Made by a program: the position numbers and the translations under genes
The notes under the pieces: model-generated
What the model was told of the DNA's origin: nothing
Database searches by the model: none
What the model saw: the letters and a program-made list of their open reading frames with translations, nothing else
In this document: positions 39,955 to 48,462 of the stretch, piece by piece
Layout: each line of letters opens with the position of its first letter
Numbering within the stretch: the stretch's first letter is position 1
NCBI GenBank assembly: GCA_036278715.1
Contig: DASUKN010000069.1
Coordinates: 1 to 64,000, forward strand
Length of the DNA: 64,000 bases
DNA from: Udaeobacter sp025935755
GTDB taxonomy: Bacteria > Verrucomicrobiota > Verrucomicrobiia > Chthoniobacterales > UBA10450
Direction: 5' to 3'

Positions 39955-41433
39955 ATGCAGCTCAAGACCCTTCTCTCTGCGACTCCAGTTCGCCAAATCG
40001 TCGGGCCAGGTGATCGCCCGGTGGAAAACATCGCGTATGACTCGCGGCGAGTACAAAGGCACACCATGTTCGTGGCGTTGCGGGGTGAGAAAACCGATGG
40101 GCACCAGTTCATCGGTCATGCCATCGACAAAGGGGCGTCGGTGATCGTCGCCGAACGCGAACAAAAGGATCCACGCGTCACTTGTCTGCAGGTTGAAAAC
40201 ACCCGCACTGCGCTCGCGGATTTTTCCGCAGCCTTTTACGGCAACCCGGCTCGTAAGCTAAAACTCGCGGCAGTCACAGGCACAAATGGTAAGACCACCA
40301 CTACATTTCTTATCAAACACATTTGCGAAAACGCCGGATTACGCTGCGGATTAATCGGTACGGTTAGATACGAGATCGGCGAGAGAATTTTGCCGGCGAT
40401 TCGCACCACACCTGAGTCACTCGATTTACAGGAACTCCTGGCACAGATCGCCAACGCAGGATGTAAAGCGGCAGCGATGGAAGTCTCTTCGCATGCGCTG
40501 GCACAAGAACGCACCCGCGGCATCGAATGGAACGTCGCAGTCTTCACAAATTTGACTCAGGACCATCTCGATTTTCACGGGACGATGGAAAATTACTTCG
40601 AAGCGAAGGCCAAACTGTTCACCGAACTCGCCGGACAAAAACAGAAAACCAAACCGGTAGCGATCGTGAATATCGATGACCGTTACGGACAGCAGTTGAT
40701 CGACAAACTCGATAAAGGCGTGACCGCTATCACCTATGGAATGGGATTGCGCGCAGATTTTCGCGCATCGAACTATCGCGCCGAATTCAGCGGAACATCG
40801 TACCAACTCGACGCGCGCGGTAAGAGTTATCTCGTTCGTCTGCCTCTAATTGGCCGGTTTAACGTCACGAATTCCATCGCGGCCCTCGCCGCGGCGGAAG
40901 TATTGGGGATTAATCTCCGAAGCGCCGTCTTGAATCTTGGGAAAGCGCCGCAAGTTCCGGGGCGCCTGGAACTCGTTCCTGCAAAGCGACAGTTTCAAGT
41001 GTTCGTCGATTACGCGCACACTCCCGATGCGCTCGCGAACGTTCTGAAGACACTGCGCGAACTCCGGCCCAATCGATTGATTGCGGTTTTCGGTTGTGGC
41101 GGCGATCGAGACCGGCAAAAGCGTCCTTTAATGGCGGAGATGGCGGACCGGCTCGCCGATTACTCCATCATCACTTCCGATAATCCGCGCAAGGAAGACC
41201 CGGGCGCGATCATCGCCGAGACCGAAAAAGGGTTTCGCTCGAATCATTACGAAAAAATTGTCGATCGCACGGAGGCAATCAATCGCGCCATTGCGCTCGC
41301 TGGCCCACGCGACATTGTGTTGGTCGCAGGTAAAGGACACGAAAATTATCAGGAATTCGCCGATTACACGATCCCATTTGATGACATCCAGGTCGCGCGC
41401 CGCGCGATCGAAGATCATCCCGTTGAGCTTTGA
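39955..41433 (+). CDS. murE: UDP-MurNAc-L-Ala-D-Glu:meso-DAP ligase
   Basis: 492 residues with the Mur ligase ATP loop AAVTGTNGKTTTTFLIKH, the central-domain NLTQDHLDFHGTMENYFEAK, and the DNPR motif (ITSDNPRKEDPGAI) that selects meso-diaminopimelate. The wall is therefore expected to be of the DAP type usual in Gram-negatives. It follows ftsI and precedes a repeat-filled gap before murF. Confidence 0.96.
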   Translation: MQLKTLLSATPVRQIVGPGDRPVENIAYDSRRVQRHTMFVALRGEKTDGHQFIGHAIDKGASVIVAEREQKDPRVTCLQVENTRTALADFSAAFYGNPARKLKLAAVTGTNGKTTTTFLIKHICENAGLRCGLIGTVRYEIGERILPAIRTTPESLDLQELLAQIANAGCKAAAMEVSSHALAQERTRGIEWNVAVFTNLTQDHLDFHGTMENYFEAKAKLFTELAGQKQKTKPVAIVNIDDRYGQQLIDKLDKGVTAITYGMGLRADFRASNYRAEFSGTSYQLDARGKSYLVRLPLIGRFNVTNSIAALAAAEVLGINLRSAVLNLGKAPQVPGRLELVPAKRQFQVFVDYAHTPDALANVLKTLRELRPNRLIAVFGCGGDRDRQKRPLMAEMADRLADYSIITSDNPRKEDPGAIIAETEKGFRSNHYEKIVDRTEAINRAIALAGPRDIVLVAGKGHENYQEFADYTIPFDDIQVARRAIEDHPVEL

Positions 41434-41486
41434 TTATTGATGAAACCTTTTCCTGCGAATCATCCGATGCCCAGCGTGCGTCCTTC

Positions 41487-41636
41487 TTCGGGGAGCGCAC
41501 GCGCCTGGCGTGCTGTTTTCGGCGCCTTCGCCGACAACCGTTGCCTGCCGCTTCCACGGGTACGTGCAATTTGCGTGCGTATGGCTGCGCGGCGCGGGCG
41601 CCTTGCAGGGCACGCGAGGCGCATGCGGTCGCCGAT
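41487..41636. repeat. Family A-like repeat between murE and murF
   Basis: GGGGAGCGCACGCGCCTGGC, the hairpin TTTTCGGCGCCTTCGCCGAC, and GCGCGGGCGCCTTGCAGGGC with CACGCGAGGCGCATGC resemble diverged family A elements. It fills the 206-bp gap in a cluster where most neighbours overlap or abut, so it looks like an insertion. Confidence 0.65.
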
Positions 41637-41639
41637 CAT

Positions 41640-43034
41640 ATGAATCCGCTTACACTTGATCAAATCGCAAACCTTGCCGGAGCGTCACTTGCATCTGGTG
41701 ACGCGGGCGTCGTCATCACCAAGCTCAGCACCGACTCGCGCACCATTAAGCCAGGTGAATTGTTCGTCGCCTTACACGGCGAAAACTTCGAAGGCCACGA
41801 TTTTGTTGAAGCCGCTGCAAAAGCCGGCGCTACAGGCGCGCTCGTTGATCTTAACTGGATGGGCAATGTTCCGAATGGTTTCGCACTGCTCCGTGCGCCG
41901 GATACGCTGCAAGCCTATCAGGCAGTGGCAGCCAATTACCGGCGGTCACTGCCGCTGAAAGTTCTCGCGATCACTGGAAGCAACGGCAAAACGAGCACAA
42001 AGGATTTCGCGGCATCGGTGCTGGCGCGGAAGTTTCGGGTCACCAAGACGGAAGGAAATTTTAATAATCATGTAGGATTACCCCGCACAATCCTGGAAGC
42101 GACTTCGGAGGATGAAGTTGGCGTCTGGGAGATCGGAATGAATCATCCCGGCGAAATCGCCGCGCTCTCGAAGATAGCCGCGCCGGATGCAGCCATCATC
42201 ACGAATATCGGCGTGGCACACATTGAGTTCATGGGCTCCCGCGAAGCAATTGCTGCGGAAAAGGGTGCATTGGCTGAAGCAATCGCGCCTCACGGAACAG
42301 TGGTTTTGAATACCGACGATCCGTTCAGTGAAGCAATCGCCGCCCGCACCCGGGCAAAAGTGATCTTTGCTGGAACAACGGGTGGAACGGTGCGGGCCAT
42401 CGAAATTCGCCAGAGTGCTGAAGGATCAGAGTTCACAATTGTCGAAGGCGCGCATCGTTGCCGTGCTCAACTTCCCGTTGCCGGTTCGCACATGGTGCAG
42501 AATGCGTTGCTGGCGGTCGCCGCCGGGCGCGCATTTGGATTATCCATCGAAGAATGTGCCGCGGGACTCGCCGCGGCGCCGCTGACGAAAGCGCGATTAC
42601 AAATCAAGGAGATCGGCGGCGTCCAGTTTCTGGACGACAGCTACAACGCCAATCCGGATTCCATGAAAGCGGCGTTGCGGACGTTGGTCGAACTCAACAC
42701 TGACGGGAAACGGATCGCGGTCCTCGGCGAGATGCGCGAATTGGGTACCGAATCGGAGCATGGACACCGCGAGGTGGGTGAGACCGCAGCAACGCTCGGG
42801 GTGAATCAATTGATCACGATCGGCGACGTGGCAGAACTGATTGCTGAAGGAGCGCGCAGCGCCGGCTTGGACAAAGTTTCTTCAACGCGATCGACCACCG
42901 AAGCTGCCACGTTGTTAGGCGAAATTGCCGAGCCAGGAGATCTCGTTCTGATCAAGGGCAGCCGGGCGGCGCGCACGGAGGAAGTAATCGACAAATTCGG
43001 CAGCCAAAATCCGGCATTCGCGACTTCGCCATGA
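41640..43034 (+). CDS. murF: UDP-MurNAc-tripeptide:D-Ala-D-Ala ligase
   Basis: 464 residues. MNPLTLDQIANLAGASLASG starts the UDP-binding domain with STDSRTIKPGELFVAL; the ATP loop is LAITGSNGKTSTKDFAASV; the last domain has FLDDSYNANPDSMKAALRTL and VLGEMRELG, typical of MurF. It adds D-Ala-D-Ala to complete the cytoplasmic precursor. The frame is open back to 41430 but the extra 70 residues are translated repeat. The stop overlaps the mraY start. Confidence 0.95.
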   Translation: MNPLTLDQIANLAGASLASGDAGVVITKLSTDSRTIKPGELFVALHGENFEGHDFVEAAAKAGATGALVDLNWMGNVPNGFALLRAPDTLQAYQAVAANYRRSLPLKVLAITGSNGKTSTKDFAASVLARKFRVTKTEGNFNNHVGLPRTILEATSEDEVGVWEIGMNHPGEIAALSKIAAPDAAIITNIGVAHIEFMGSREAIAAEKGALAEAIAPHGTVVLNTDDPFSEAIAARTRAKVIFAGTTGGTVRAIEIRQSAEGSEFTIVEGAHRCRAQLPVAGSHMVQNALLAVAAGRAFGLSIEECAAGLAAAPLTKARLQIKEIGGVQFLDDSYNANPDSMKAALRTLVELNTDGKRIAVLGEMRELGTESEHGHREVGETAATLGVNQLITIGDVAELIAEGARSAGLDKVSSTRSTTEAATLLGEIAEPGDLVLIKGSRAARTEEVIDKFGSQNPAFATSP

Positions 43035-44131
43035 TGTACTATCTCCATCAGCTCAGTGGGCAGTTCATCGGGTTTAACGTCTTTCTCTACGTCACCTTCC
43101 GGGCCATTGCGGCGGCGGTGACCGCATTTTTGATCACGCTGATTTTTGGCAATTTTGTAATCGCAAAGCTACGCGCGCTGAAAGCCGAACAACCGATTCG
43201 GGGAGCATCGGAAGTTCATCGCCTCGCCGAACTACAAGGAGTGAAGCAGGGCACGCCGACAATGGGCGGCGTGCTGGTGATCGGAGCCGTGGTTATTTCG
43301 AGCATTCTCTGGGCGCGTCTCGATAACAAGTTCGTCTGGCTGGCGCTGTGCAGCATGGTTTACCTGGGCGGTCTCGGGTTCGCTGACGATTATCTCAAAG
43401 TCACAAAAAAGAAATCCGAAGGCATTCACGGCCGGGTGAAGCTGCTTTTTCAAATTACTCTGGCAGCGGTGATCACCGGTCTGTTCCTCACTGACCCGTT
43501 GATCGAAGTGCAGGCTCGCACCCTTTACGTGCCGTTCGTCAAGTCGCCCGTGATTGCGAACATGAGCTGGTTCACGTTCTTCTTTTTTGTGCTGGTCATC
43601 GTCGGCACTTCGAACGCGGTAAATCTCACCGACGGCCTTGATGGTCTGGCAACCGGATGCACGATTACGGTGGCTTTCGCGTACGCCCTGCTCTGTTACG
43701 CGGCCGGCAACTTTCGCGTCGCCGAATACCTGCAGGTCCCCTTCTATCCATTCGCCGGCGAACTGACCGTTGTGTGCGCAGCCCTTATCGGCGCAGGCCT
43801 GGGTTTCCTCTGGTTCAACTGTTATCCGGCCAAGGTTTTCATGGGGGATACCGGATCGCTGGCCATCGGTGGCATGCTCGGAGTTGTCGCGATCTGTTGT
43901 AAACAGGAATTGCTGCTGGTCGTCGTAGGTGGCGTTTTCGTAATCGAAGCGGTCTCAGTGATTTTGCAGGTGCTGAGCTTCAAACTGACCGGCAAACGAT
44001 TTTTCGTCATGTCGCCGCTTCATCATCACTTCGAATTAACGGGTTGGAAGGAAACGACTGTGATCGTTCGGTTTTGGATTCTCTCGATCATCTTCGCATT
44101 ACTGGGACTCGCGACGCTGAAACTGCGATGA
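43031..44131 (+). CDS. mraY: Phospho-MurNAc-pentapeptide transferase
   Basis: 366 residues, about ten membrane segments. Family motifs: GTPTMGG, LGFADDYLKVTKKKSEG, NAVNLTDGLDGLATG, and the HHH-type FVMSPLHHHFELTGWKE near the C-terminus; the catalytic aspartates lie in FADDYLK and NLTDGLDG. It makes lipid I on undecaprenyl phosphate at the inner membrane. It starts inside the murF stop and overlaps murD by 4 bp, so translation of the three is coupled. Confidence 0.97.
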   Translation: MMYYLHQLSGQFIGFNVFLYVTFRAIAAAVTAFLITLIFGNFVIAKLRALKAEQPIRGASEVHRLAELQGVKQGTPTMGGVLVIGAVVISSILWARLDNKFVWLALCSMVYLGGLGFADDYLKVTKKKSEGIHGRVKLLFQITLAAVITGLFLTDPLIEVQARTLYVPFVKSPVIANMSWFTFFFFVLVIVGTSNAVNLTDGLDGLATGCTITVAFAYALLCYAAGNFRVAEYLQVPFYPFAGELTVVCAALIGAGLGFLWFNCYPAKVFMGDTGSLAIGGMLGVVAICCKQELLLVVVGGVFVIEAVSVILQVLSFKLTGKRFFVMSPLHHHFELTGWKETTVIVRFWILSIIFALLGLATLKLR

Positions 44132-45462
44132 ACCACGGACGCTACAAAAACCAAAACGTGGCCGTGCTTGGAGCAGGGCTAAGCGGAAGCGCTGCAGCGC
44201 TGCTACTCGCGTCCGAGGGAGCGCTGGTAACGGTGCTTGACAGTGCCGACGAAAACAATCTTTTGAAATCGACGCTGGATAACCTGCGGGCACATGGCGT
44301 GCATGTCGTTTGTGGATCCGAAGCGAACGAGAATTCATCTGCTTACGATTGGATGGTTTTAAGCCCGGGCATCGATCCGGCTTCTCAGTTAGCTCGGAAT
44401 TTCTCGTCGCGGGGAATCGATACCATCAGTGAGCTGGAGCTGGGTTGGCGTTCCTGCGAAATGCCGGTAATCGCCGTGACAGGTACAAACGGCAAAACCA
44501 CCACGACAGAATTGCTGGCTCAAATGCTCAACGCTTGCGGCCAGCGAACAATCGCCTGCGGCAACATCGGTAAACCGCTGTCAGAAGTCGCGCGGGAAAA
44601 GCAGCCGTTGGACGTGCTGACGATCGAAGTGAGTTCGTTTCAACTGGAACAAATTCGTTCATTTCGTCCTACGATCAGCCTCTGGCTTAACTTCGCTCCT
44701 GATCACCTGGATCGTTATCGCTCTGTGGCCGAGTACCGCGCTGCCAAACTGCGCATTTTTGAAAATCAAAGAGAGCAGGATGTGGCGATTATTAACGCGG
44801 CGGAAGCGCTCCCTGCAATTCGACCACGGCGCATCACTTTCAGCGCTTATTCCAATCGCGCCGATTTCCGATTGTCTGACGGCGCGATTGTCTATGAGAA
44901 CCAGCCGGTCCTGCGCCTGGCTGACACCAAACTGCTCGGACTGCATAACATTGAGAACGTGATGGCAACCATGGCCGTCGGCGTTGCTCGCGGGTTATCG
45001 TTCCCGCAGATGGTGCCGGCGATCCGCGATTACCAGCCGCGACCGCATCGGTGCGAGTTTGTGCGCGAGCTCGGTGGCGTCGAATACGTGAACGATTCCA
45101 AGGCGACTAACCTCGACGCGGTCGACAAAGCCCTGGCGTCACAGACCAAGCCAGTGGTACTCATTGCGGGCGGCAAAGACAAGGGATTCACCTTCGATCC
45201 GTTGCGTTCCGTGGCGAAAGAGAAGGTGAAGTCCGCCGTGCTGATCGGCGAAATGGCTGCGAGCATCAAGCGTTCGTGGGATGGCGCCGTTAAATCGGAA
45301 ATCGCAGCTTCTCTTCCCGACGCGGTCGAGCGGGCGCGCAGTCTCGCTTGTGCCGGCGATGTTGTCCTGTTCTCTCCGGGGACCTCATCCTTCGACATGT
45401 TCAAAAGTTACGTCGATCGCGGCGATCAATTTCGCAAACTGGTGCAAGCGCTTCCACAATGA
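44128..45462 (+). CDS. murD: UDP-MurNAc-L-alanine:D-glutamate ligase
   Basis: 444 residues: N-terminal NAD-like fold (VAVLGAGLSGSAAALLLASE), ATP loop VIAVTGTNGKTTTTELLAQM, central FAPDHLDRYRSVAEYRAAKL, and C-terminal VNDSKATNLDAVDKALAS with the AGGKDKG motif and SPGTSSFDMFKSYVDRGDQF. It adds D-glutamate to the precursor. The start at 44128 (ATGA overlap with mraY) is used in preference to an earlier in-frame ATG at 44044 within mraY. Confidence 0.96.
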   Translation: MNHGRYKNQNVAVLGAGLSGSAAALLLASEGALVTVLDSADENNLLKSTLDNLRAHGVHVVCGSEANENSSAYDWMVLSPGIDPASQLARNFSSRGIDTISELELGWRSCEMPVIAVTGTNGKTTTTELLAQMLNACGQRTIACGNIGKPLSEVAREKQPLDVLTIEVSSFQLEQIRSFRPTISLWLNFAPDHLDRYRSVAEYRAAKLRIFENQREQDVAIINAAEALPAIRPRRITFSAYSNRADFRLSDGAIVYENQPVLRLADTKLLGLHNIENVMATMAVGVARGLSFPQMVPAIRDYQPRPHRCEFVRELGGVEYVNDSKATNLDAVDKALASQTKPVVLIAGGKDKGFTFDPLRSVAKEKVKSAVLIGEMAASIKRSWDGAVKSEIAASLPDAVERARSLACAGDVVLFSPGTSSFDMFKSYVDRGDQFRKLVQALPQ

Positions 45463-46205
45463 AACGGATTAAGATCCCGCGGCTCTTCAACGGGAAGAAA
45501 TTATCGGCAGCAACCGCGCGCCGCGCCTCCGCGGGAATGGACTTCGAAGGAATTCCGGAGCCAAACATGAAATTGTCGCGTGCATTGCTCATTGTCTTGC
45601 TCCTGCACGTCGTTGCCGTTTCTGGAATCATTGCGTTTAACGCCATTAAAACGCGTGAGCGGCCATTCGTGCCTGGGATATCAACTGAAAAGGAAAACAA
45701 ACCCGCGGACGTCGCGCAAACAACAAACGCCACGAGCACTGAGAAAGCTCCAGTTGAAAGAGCCCAAAAGGAAAACGATCGCCAGCATGAACCGAAGATT
45801 TCGCGGTCCCCTGCAAAAGACGAACAAGCGAAGCCGGCTTCATCTTCAGGAAAGACCTACATTGTGAAGAAAGGTGATAATCCAGTCGGGATCGCCAGGA
45901 AGCTAAGAGTCTCCTACAGCGATCTGATTGCGCTCAATCACATTGATGACCCAAGGAAATTGCAGATCGGGCAAAAGCTTCTGGTTCCCGAGGCAGCAAA
46001 GCCAAAGATCAAGACCGCGAAAGCGTCGGATAAAAAGAAGAAAACAAAGGAAGTTAGTACTCAGAAAAGCGATGCAAAGACGCATCGCACTCCAAAAGCG
46101 CTTCGCGCAAAACCTGCGGACACGAGTGCTTCGTACCGCAGAAACTTTCGAGGTGCGCAGGCGTCATGCCGTCACTTTGGTCCATTAACAGCCTATGCGT
46201 CGTAA
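45459..46205 (+). CDS. LysM domain membrane protein inside the dcw cluster
   Basis: 248 residues. A basic cytoplasmic N-terminus, one membrane segment (LSRALLIVLLLHVVAVSGII) at about residues 40-60, a Lys/Glu/Ser-rich linker, then one LysM domain (TYIVKKGDNPVGIARKLRVS, then LIALNHIDDPRKLQIGQKLL) at ~135-180 and a basic tail. LysM binds peptidoglycan, so it could mark the septal wall or position FtsW and murein enzymes; the specific role is unknown. It is not part of the usual gene order. It overlaps murD by 4 bp and ftsW by 11 bp. Confidence 0.82.
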   Translation: MKRIKIPRLFNGKKLSAATARRASAGMDFEGIPEPNMKLSRALLIVLLLHVVAVSGIIAFNAIKTRERPFVPGISTEKENKPADVAQTTNATSTEKAPVERAQKENDRQHEPKISRSPAKDEQAKPASSSGKTYIVKKGDNPVGIARKLRVSYSDLIALNHIDDPRKLQIGQKLLVPEAAKPKIKTAKASDKKKKTKEVSTQKSDAKTHRTPKALRAKPADTSASYRRNFRGAQASCRHFGPLTAYAS

Positions 46206-47337
46206 GAGCGCCTACATACTTTTTTTAGCGGTGCTGGCGCTTCTCGTCATTGGAATCGTCATGCTCTTCAGCACGAGTGCCTATGCCCGCGACAGTCATG
46301 GCGACGTTTACTTCTTCATCAAACGACAGGCGATTTGGATTGGGATTGGACTGGTAGCCTGCATTTTTGCCGCGCTTGTGAATTATCAATTCTGGCAAAA
46401 AACATGGTGGCTTTGGTTTGCGTTGGCGCTGGGGGCGCTGGCGCTCTGCTACATCCCTCACATCGGTATGCGCATCAATGGATCGCGCCGGTGGGTTGGT
46501 TACGGCCCGATCACTTTTCAGCCATCGGAACTTGCAAAGACCGCGACTATCTTCTTTCTCGCTGCCTGGTTTGCGCGAGACGAGAAAGCGGAACGCAACC
46601 TGTTTTCGGGATTCATTCTTCCGCTCATCATCATCGGTGTTCCCGCTGCGCTGGTGCTGGGGGAAGTCGATCTTGGCACCACCGCTTTGATCGCGGCAAC
46701 CGCATTTGTGGTGATGTTTATTGCAGGCACCAATCCGTTATGGCTTGGCGGCCTTGCCTTCGCCGCATTGAGCGGATTAATCCTGGTTGCCACGCAAATC
46801 TCGGAGCGCATGGGGCGGCTCTCCGCATTTCTTCATCCGCAAAACTACAAGGATGACGCTGGATTGCAGCAAATGCAGGCGCTGATTGCCTGGGGCAGCG
46901 GGGGAATGGACGGCCTCGGACTGGGCAATGGTCGCCAGAAGATGTTGTATCTGCCGTACGCGCACACTGATTTTATTTTCCCAATCATCGGCGAAGAACT
47001 TGGCCTGCGATTCAGTCTTCTGGTGGTTTTTTTGTTCGTTGTGATAATTGTTTGCGGCATCATGATTGCGCTGCACGCTCGCGACCGTTTTGGACTGCTG
47101 CTCGGCTGCGGGATTATTTCGCTCCTGGCGTTGCAGGCAGCGGTGAACATCGGTGTGACAACATCGCTTTTGCCTAACAAGGGACTTCCGCTGCCATTTA
47201 TCAGCTATGGAGGTTCGAACCTGGCGGCATGTATGTTCGGGATTGGCGTGTTGGTGAACATTTATCGCCAGGGCATTCTCGAGCCAACTCCGGTGAAGCG
47301 AGCCACGATGAACGCCAAAGTCACGCCACGAATTTGA
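46195..47337 (+). CDS. ftsW: SEDS peptidoglycan polymerase FtsW
   Basis: 380 residues with ten membrane segments. SEDS features: YFFIKRQAIWIGIGLVACIF, NGSRRWVGYGPITFQPSEL, GEVDLGTTALIAATAFVVMF, YAHTDFIFPIIGEELGLRF, NKGLPLPFISYGGSNLAACM. The gene position in the dcw cluster makes FtsW rather than RodA the better call. It polymerises lipid II at the septum with FtsI. Confidence 0.93.
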   Translation: MRRKSAYILFLAVLALLVIGIVMLFSTSAYARDSHGDVYFFIKRQAIWIGIGLVACIFAALVNYQFWQKTWWLWFALALGALALCYIPHIGMRINGSRRWVGYGPITFQPSELAKTATIFFLAAWFARDEKAERNLFSGFILPLIIIGVPAALVLGEVDLGTTALIAATAFVVMFIAGTNPLWLGGLAFAALSGLILVATQISERMGRLSAFLHPQNYKDDAGLQQMQALIAWGSGGMDGLGLGNGRQKMLYLPYAHTDFIFPIIGEELGLRFSLLVVFLFVVIIVCGIMIALHARDRFGLLLGCGIISLLALQAAVNIGVTTSLLPNKGLPLPFISYGGSNLAACMFGIGVLVNIYRQGILEPTPVKRATMNAKVTPRI

Positions 47338-47364
47338 TCAACCCGTAACCGGATCGAACAAAAC

Positions 47365-48462
47365 ATGAACGCTGTAATCGCATGCGGAGGAACCGGTGGA
47401 CATCTTTTCCCCGGCATTGCCGTGGCCGAAGTGCTGCAAAATCGCGGTCACCAGGTGATGCTGTTGGTTTCCGAGAAGGACATCGACGCAGTGGCGCTTT
47501 CAGGGCGGACGAACTTTCAAGTCGAAAAATTGCCAACCGTAGGGCTGCCGTCGCCGTTTTCGCCCGCATTATTTGGGTTCACTCGCCGATTTATTGAAAG
47601 CTTATCGCGGTGCCGCTTAATCTATCGCAAGTTCAAGCCACACGCTGTTCTTGGCATGGGCGGGTTCACTTCGACCGCGCCTGTTTTGGCCGGCCGGTTT
47701 CGCGGCATCGCTACGTTCATTCACGAATCAAACGCCGTTCCGGGTAAAGCGAATCGTTGGACTGCGCGGGCGGTGAATGCCGTGATGCTCGGTTTCAAGG
47801 AATGCGCGCCATTTTTTCCGAAAACGCGTACCGAAATTACCGGAACACCAGTGCGCACCGAACTGATACGACTGGACCGCGCAGAGTCACGGCGGAAACT
47901 CGGGTTGCGAGAAGACCTGCCGACGCTCCTGGTGATGGGCGGCAGCCAGGGCGCCAGCGGAATTAATCAGGCCCTGATCAAAGCGCTGCCATTTTTGCAC
48001 GGAGTGCCACTCCAAGTCATCCATCTCTCCGGCGCGCGGGATGAAAGGCTGGTTGCAGACAATTATCGCCGTGAAAATGTCCCTGCGTACATCGGTGCGT
48101 TCCATCATCAAATGGAAGAAGTGTACAGCGCGGCTGATCTGGTCGTCGCGCGAGCCGGCGCCGCCAGTCTGGCTGAGTTCGCCGCGTTTTCGTTACCAGG
48201 CATTCTCATTCCATTTCCGTACGCCGCGGACGATCACCAGACGCGGAATGCTGAAATCTACGCCCGTGCTGATGCTGCGATTCTTCTCAAACAGGCGGAT
48301 CTCTCCGGTGAAATGCTCGCGCGCAATATCCGGGACGTGATGGAAAACCCGCAACGGCTGCAGCAAATGGCCGCGAATTCTGCGCGGCTTGCCCCGAAAG
48401 ATGCAGCGGGGCTTGTTGCGAACACGATCGAAAAATATACGGCTCATGAAGCACACGTCTGA
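47365..48462 (+). CDS. murG: UDP-GlcNAc:lipid I N-acetylglucosaminyltransferase
   Basis: 365 residues, GT-B fold: IACGGTGGHLFPGIAVAEVL at the N-terminus (GGTGGH), GMGGFTSTAPVLAG, TGTPVR, VMGGSQGASGINQALIKALP and ARAGAASLAEFAAFSLPGIL with PYAADDHQTRNAEIYA. It makes lipid II at the inner face of the membrane. It overlaps the murC-murB start by 17 bp. Confidence 0.96.
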   Translation: MNAVIACGGTGGHLFPGIAVAEVLQNRGHQVMLLVSEKDIDAVALSGRTNFQVEKLPTVGLPSPFSPALFGFTRRFIESLSRCRLIYRKFKPHAVLGMGGFTSTAPVLAGRFRGIATFIHESNAVPGKANRWTARAVNAVMLGFKECAPFFPKTRTEITGTPVRTELIRLDRAESRRKLGLREDLPTLLVMGGSQGASGINQALIKALPFLHGVPLQVIHLSGARDERLVADNYRRENVPAYIGAFHHQMEEVYSAADLVVARAGAASLAEFAAFSLPGILIPFPYAADDHQTRNAEIYARADAAILLKQADLSGEMLARNIRDVMENPQRLQQMAANSARLAPKDAAGLVANTIEKYTAHEAHV

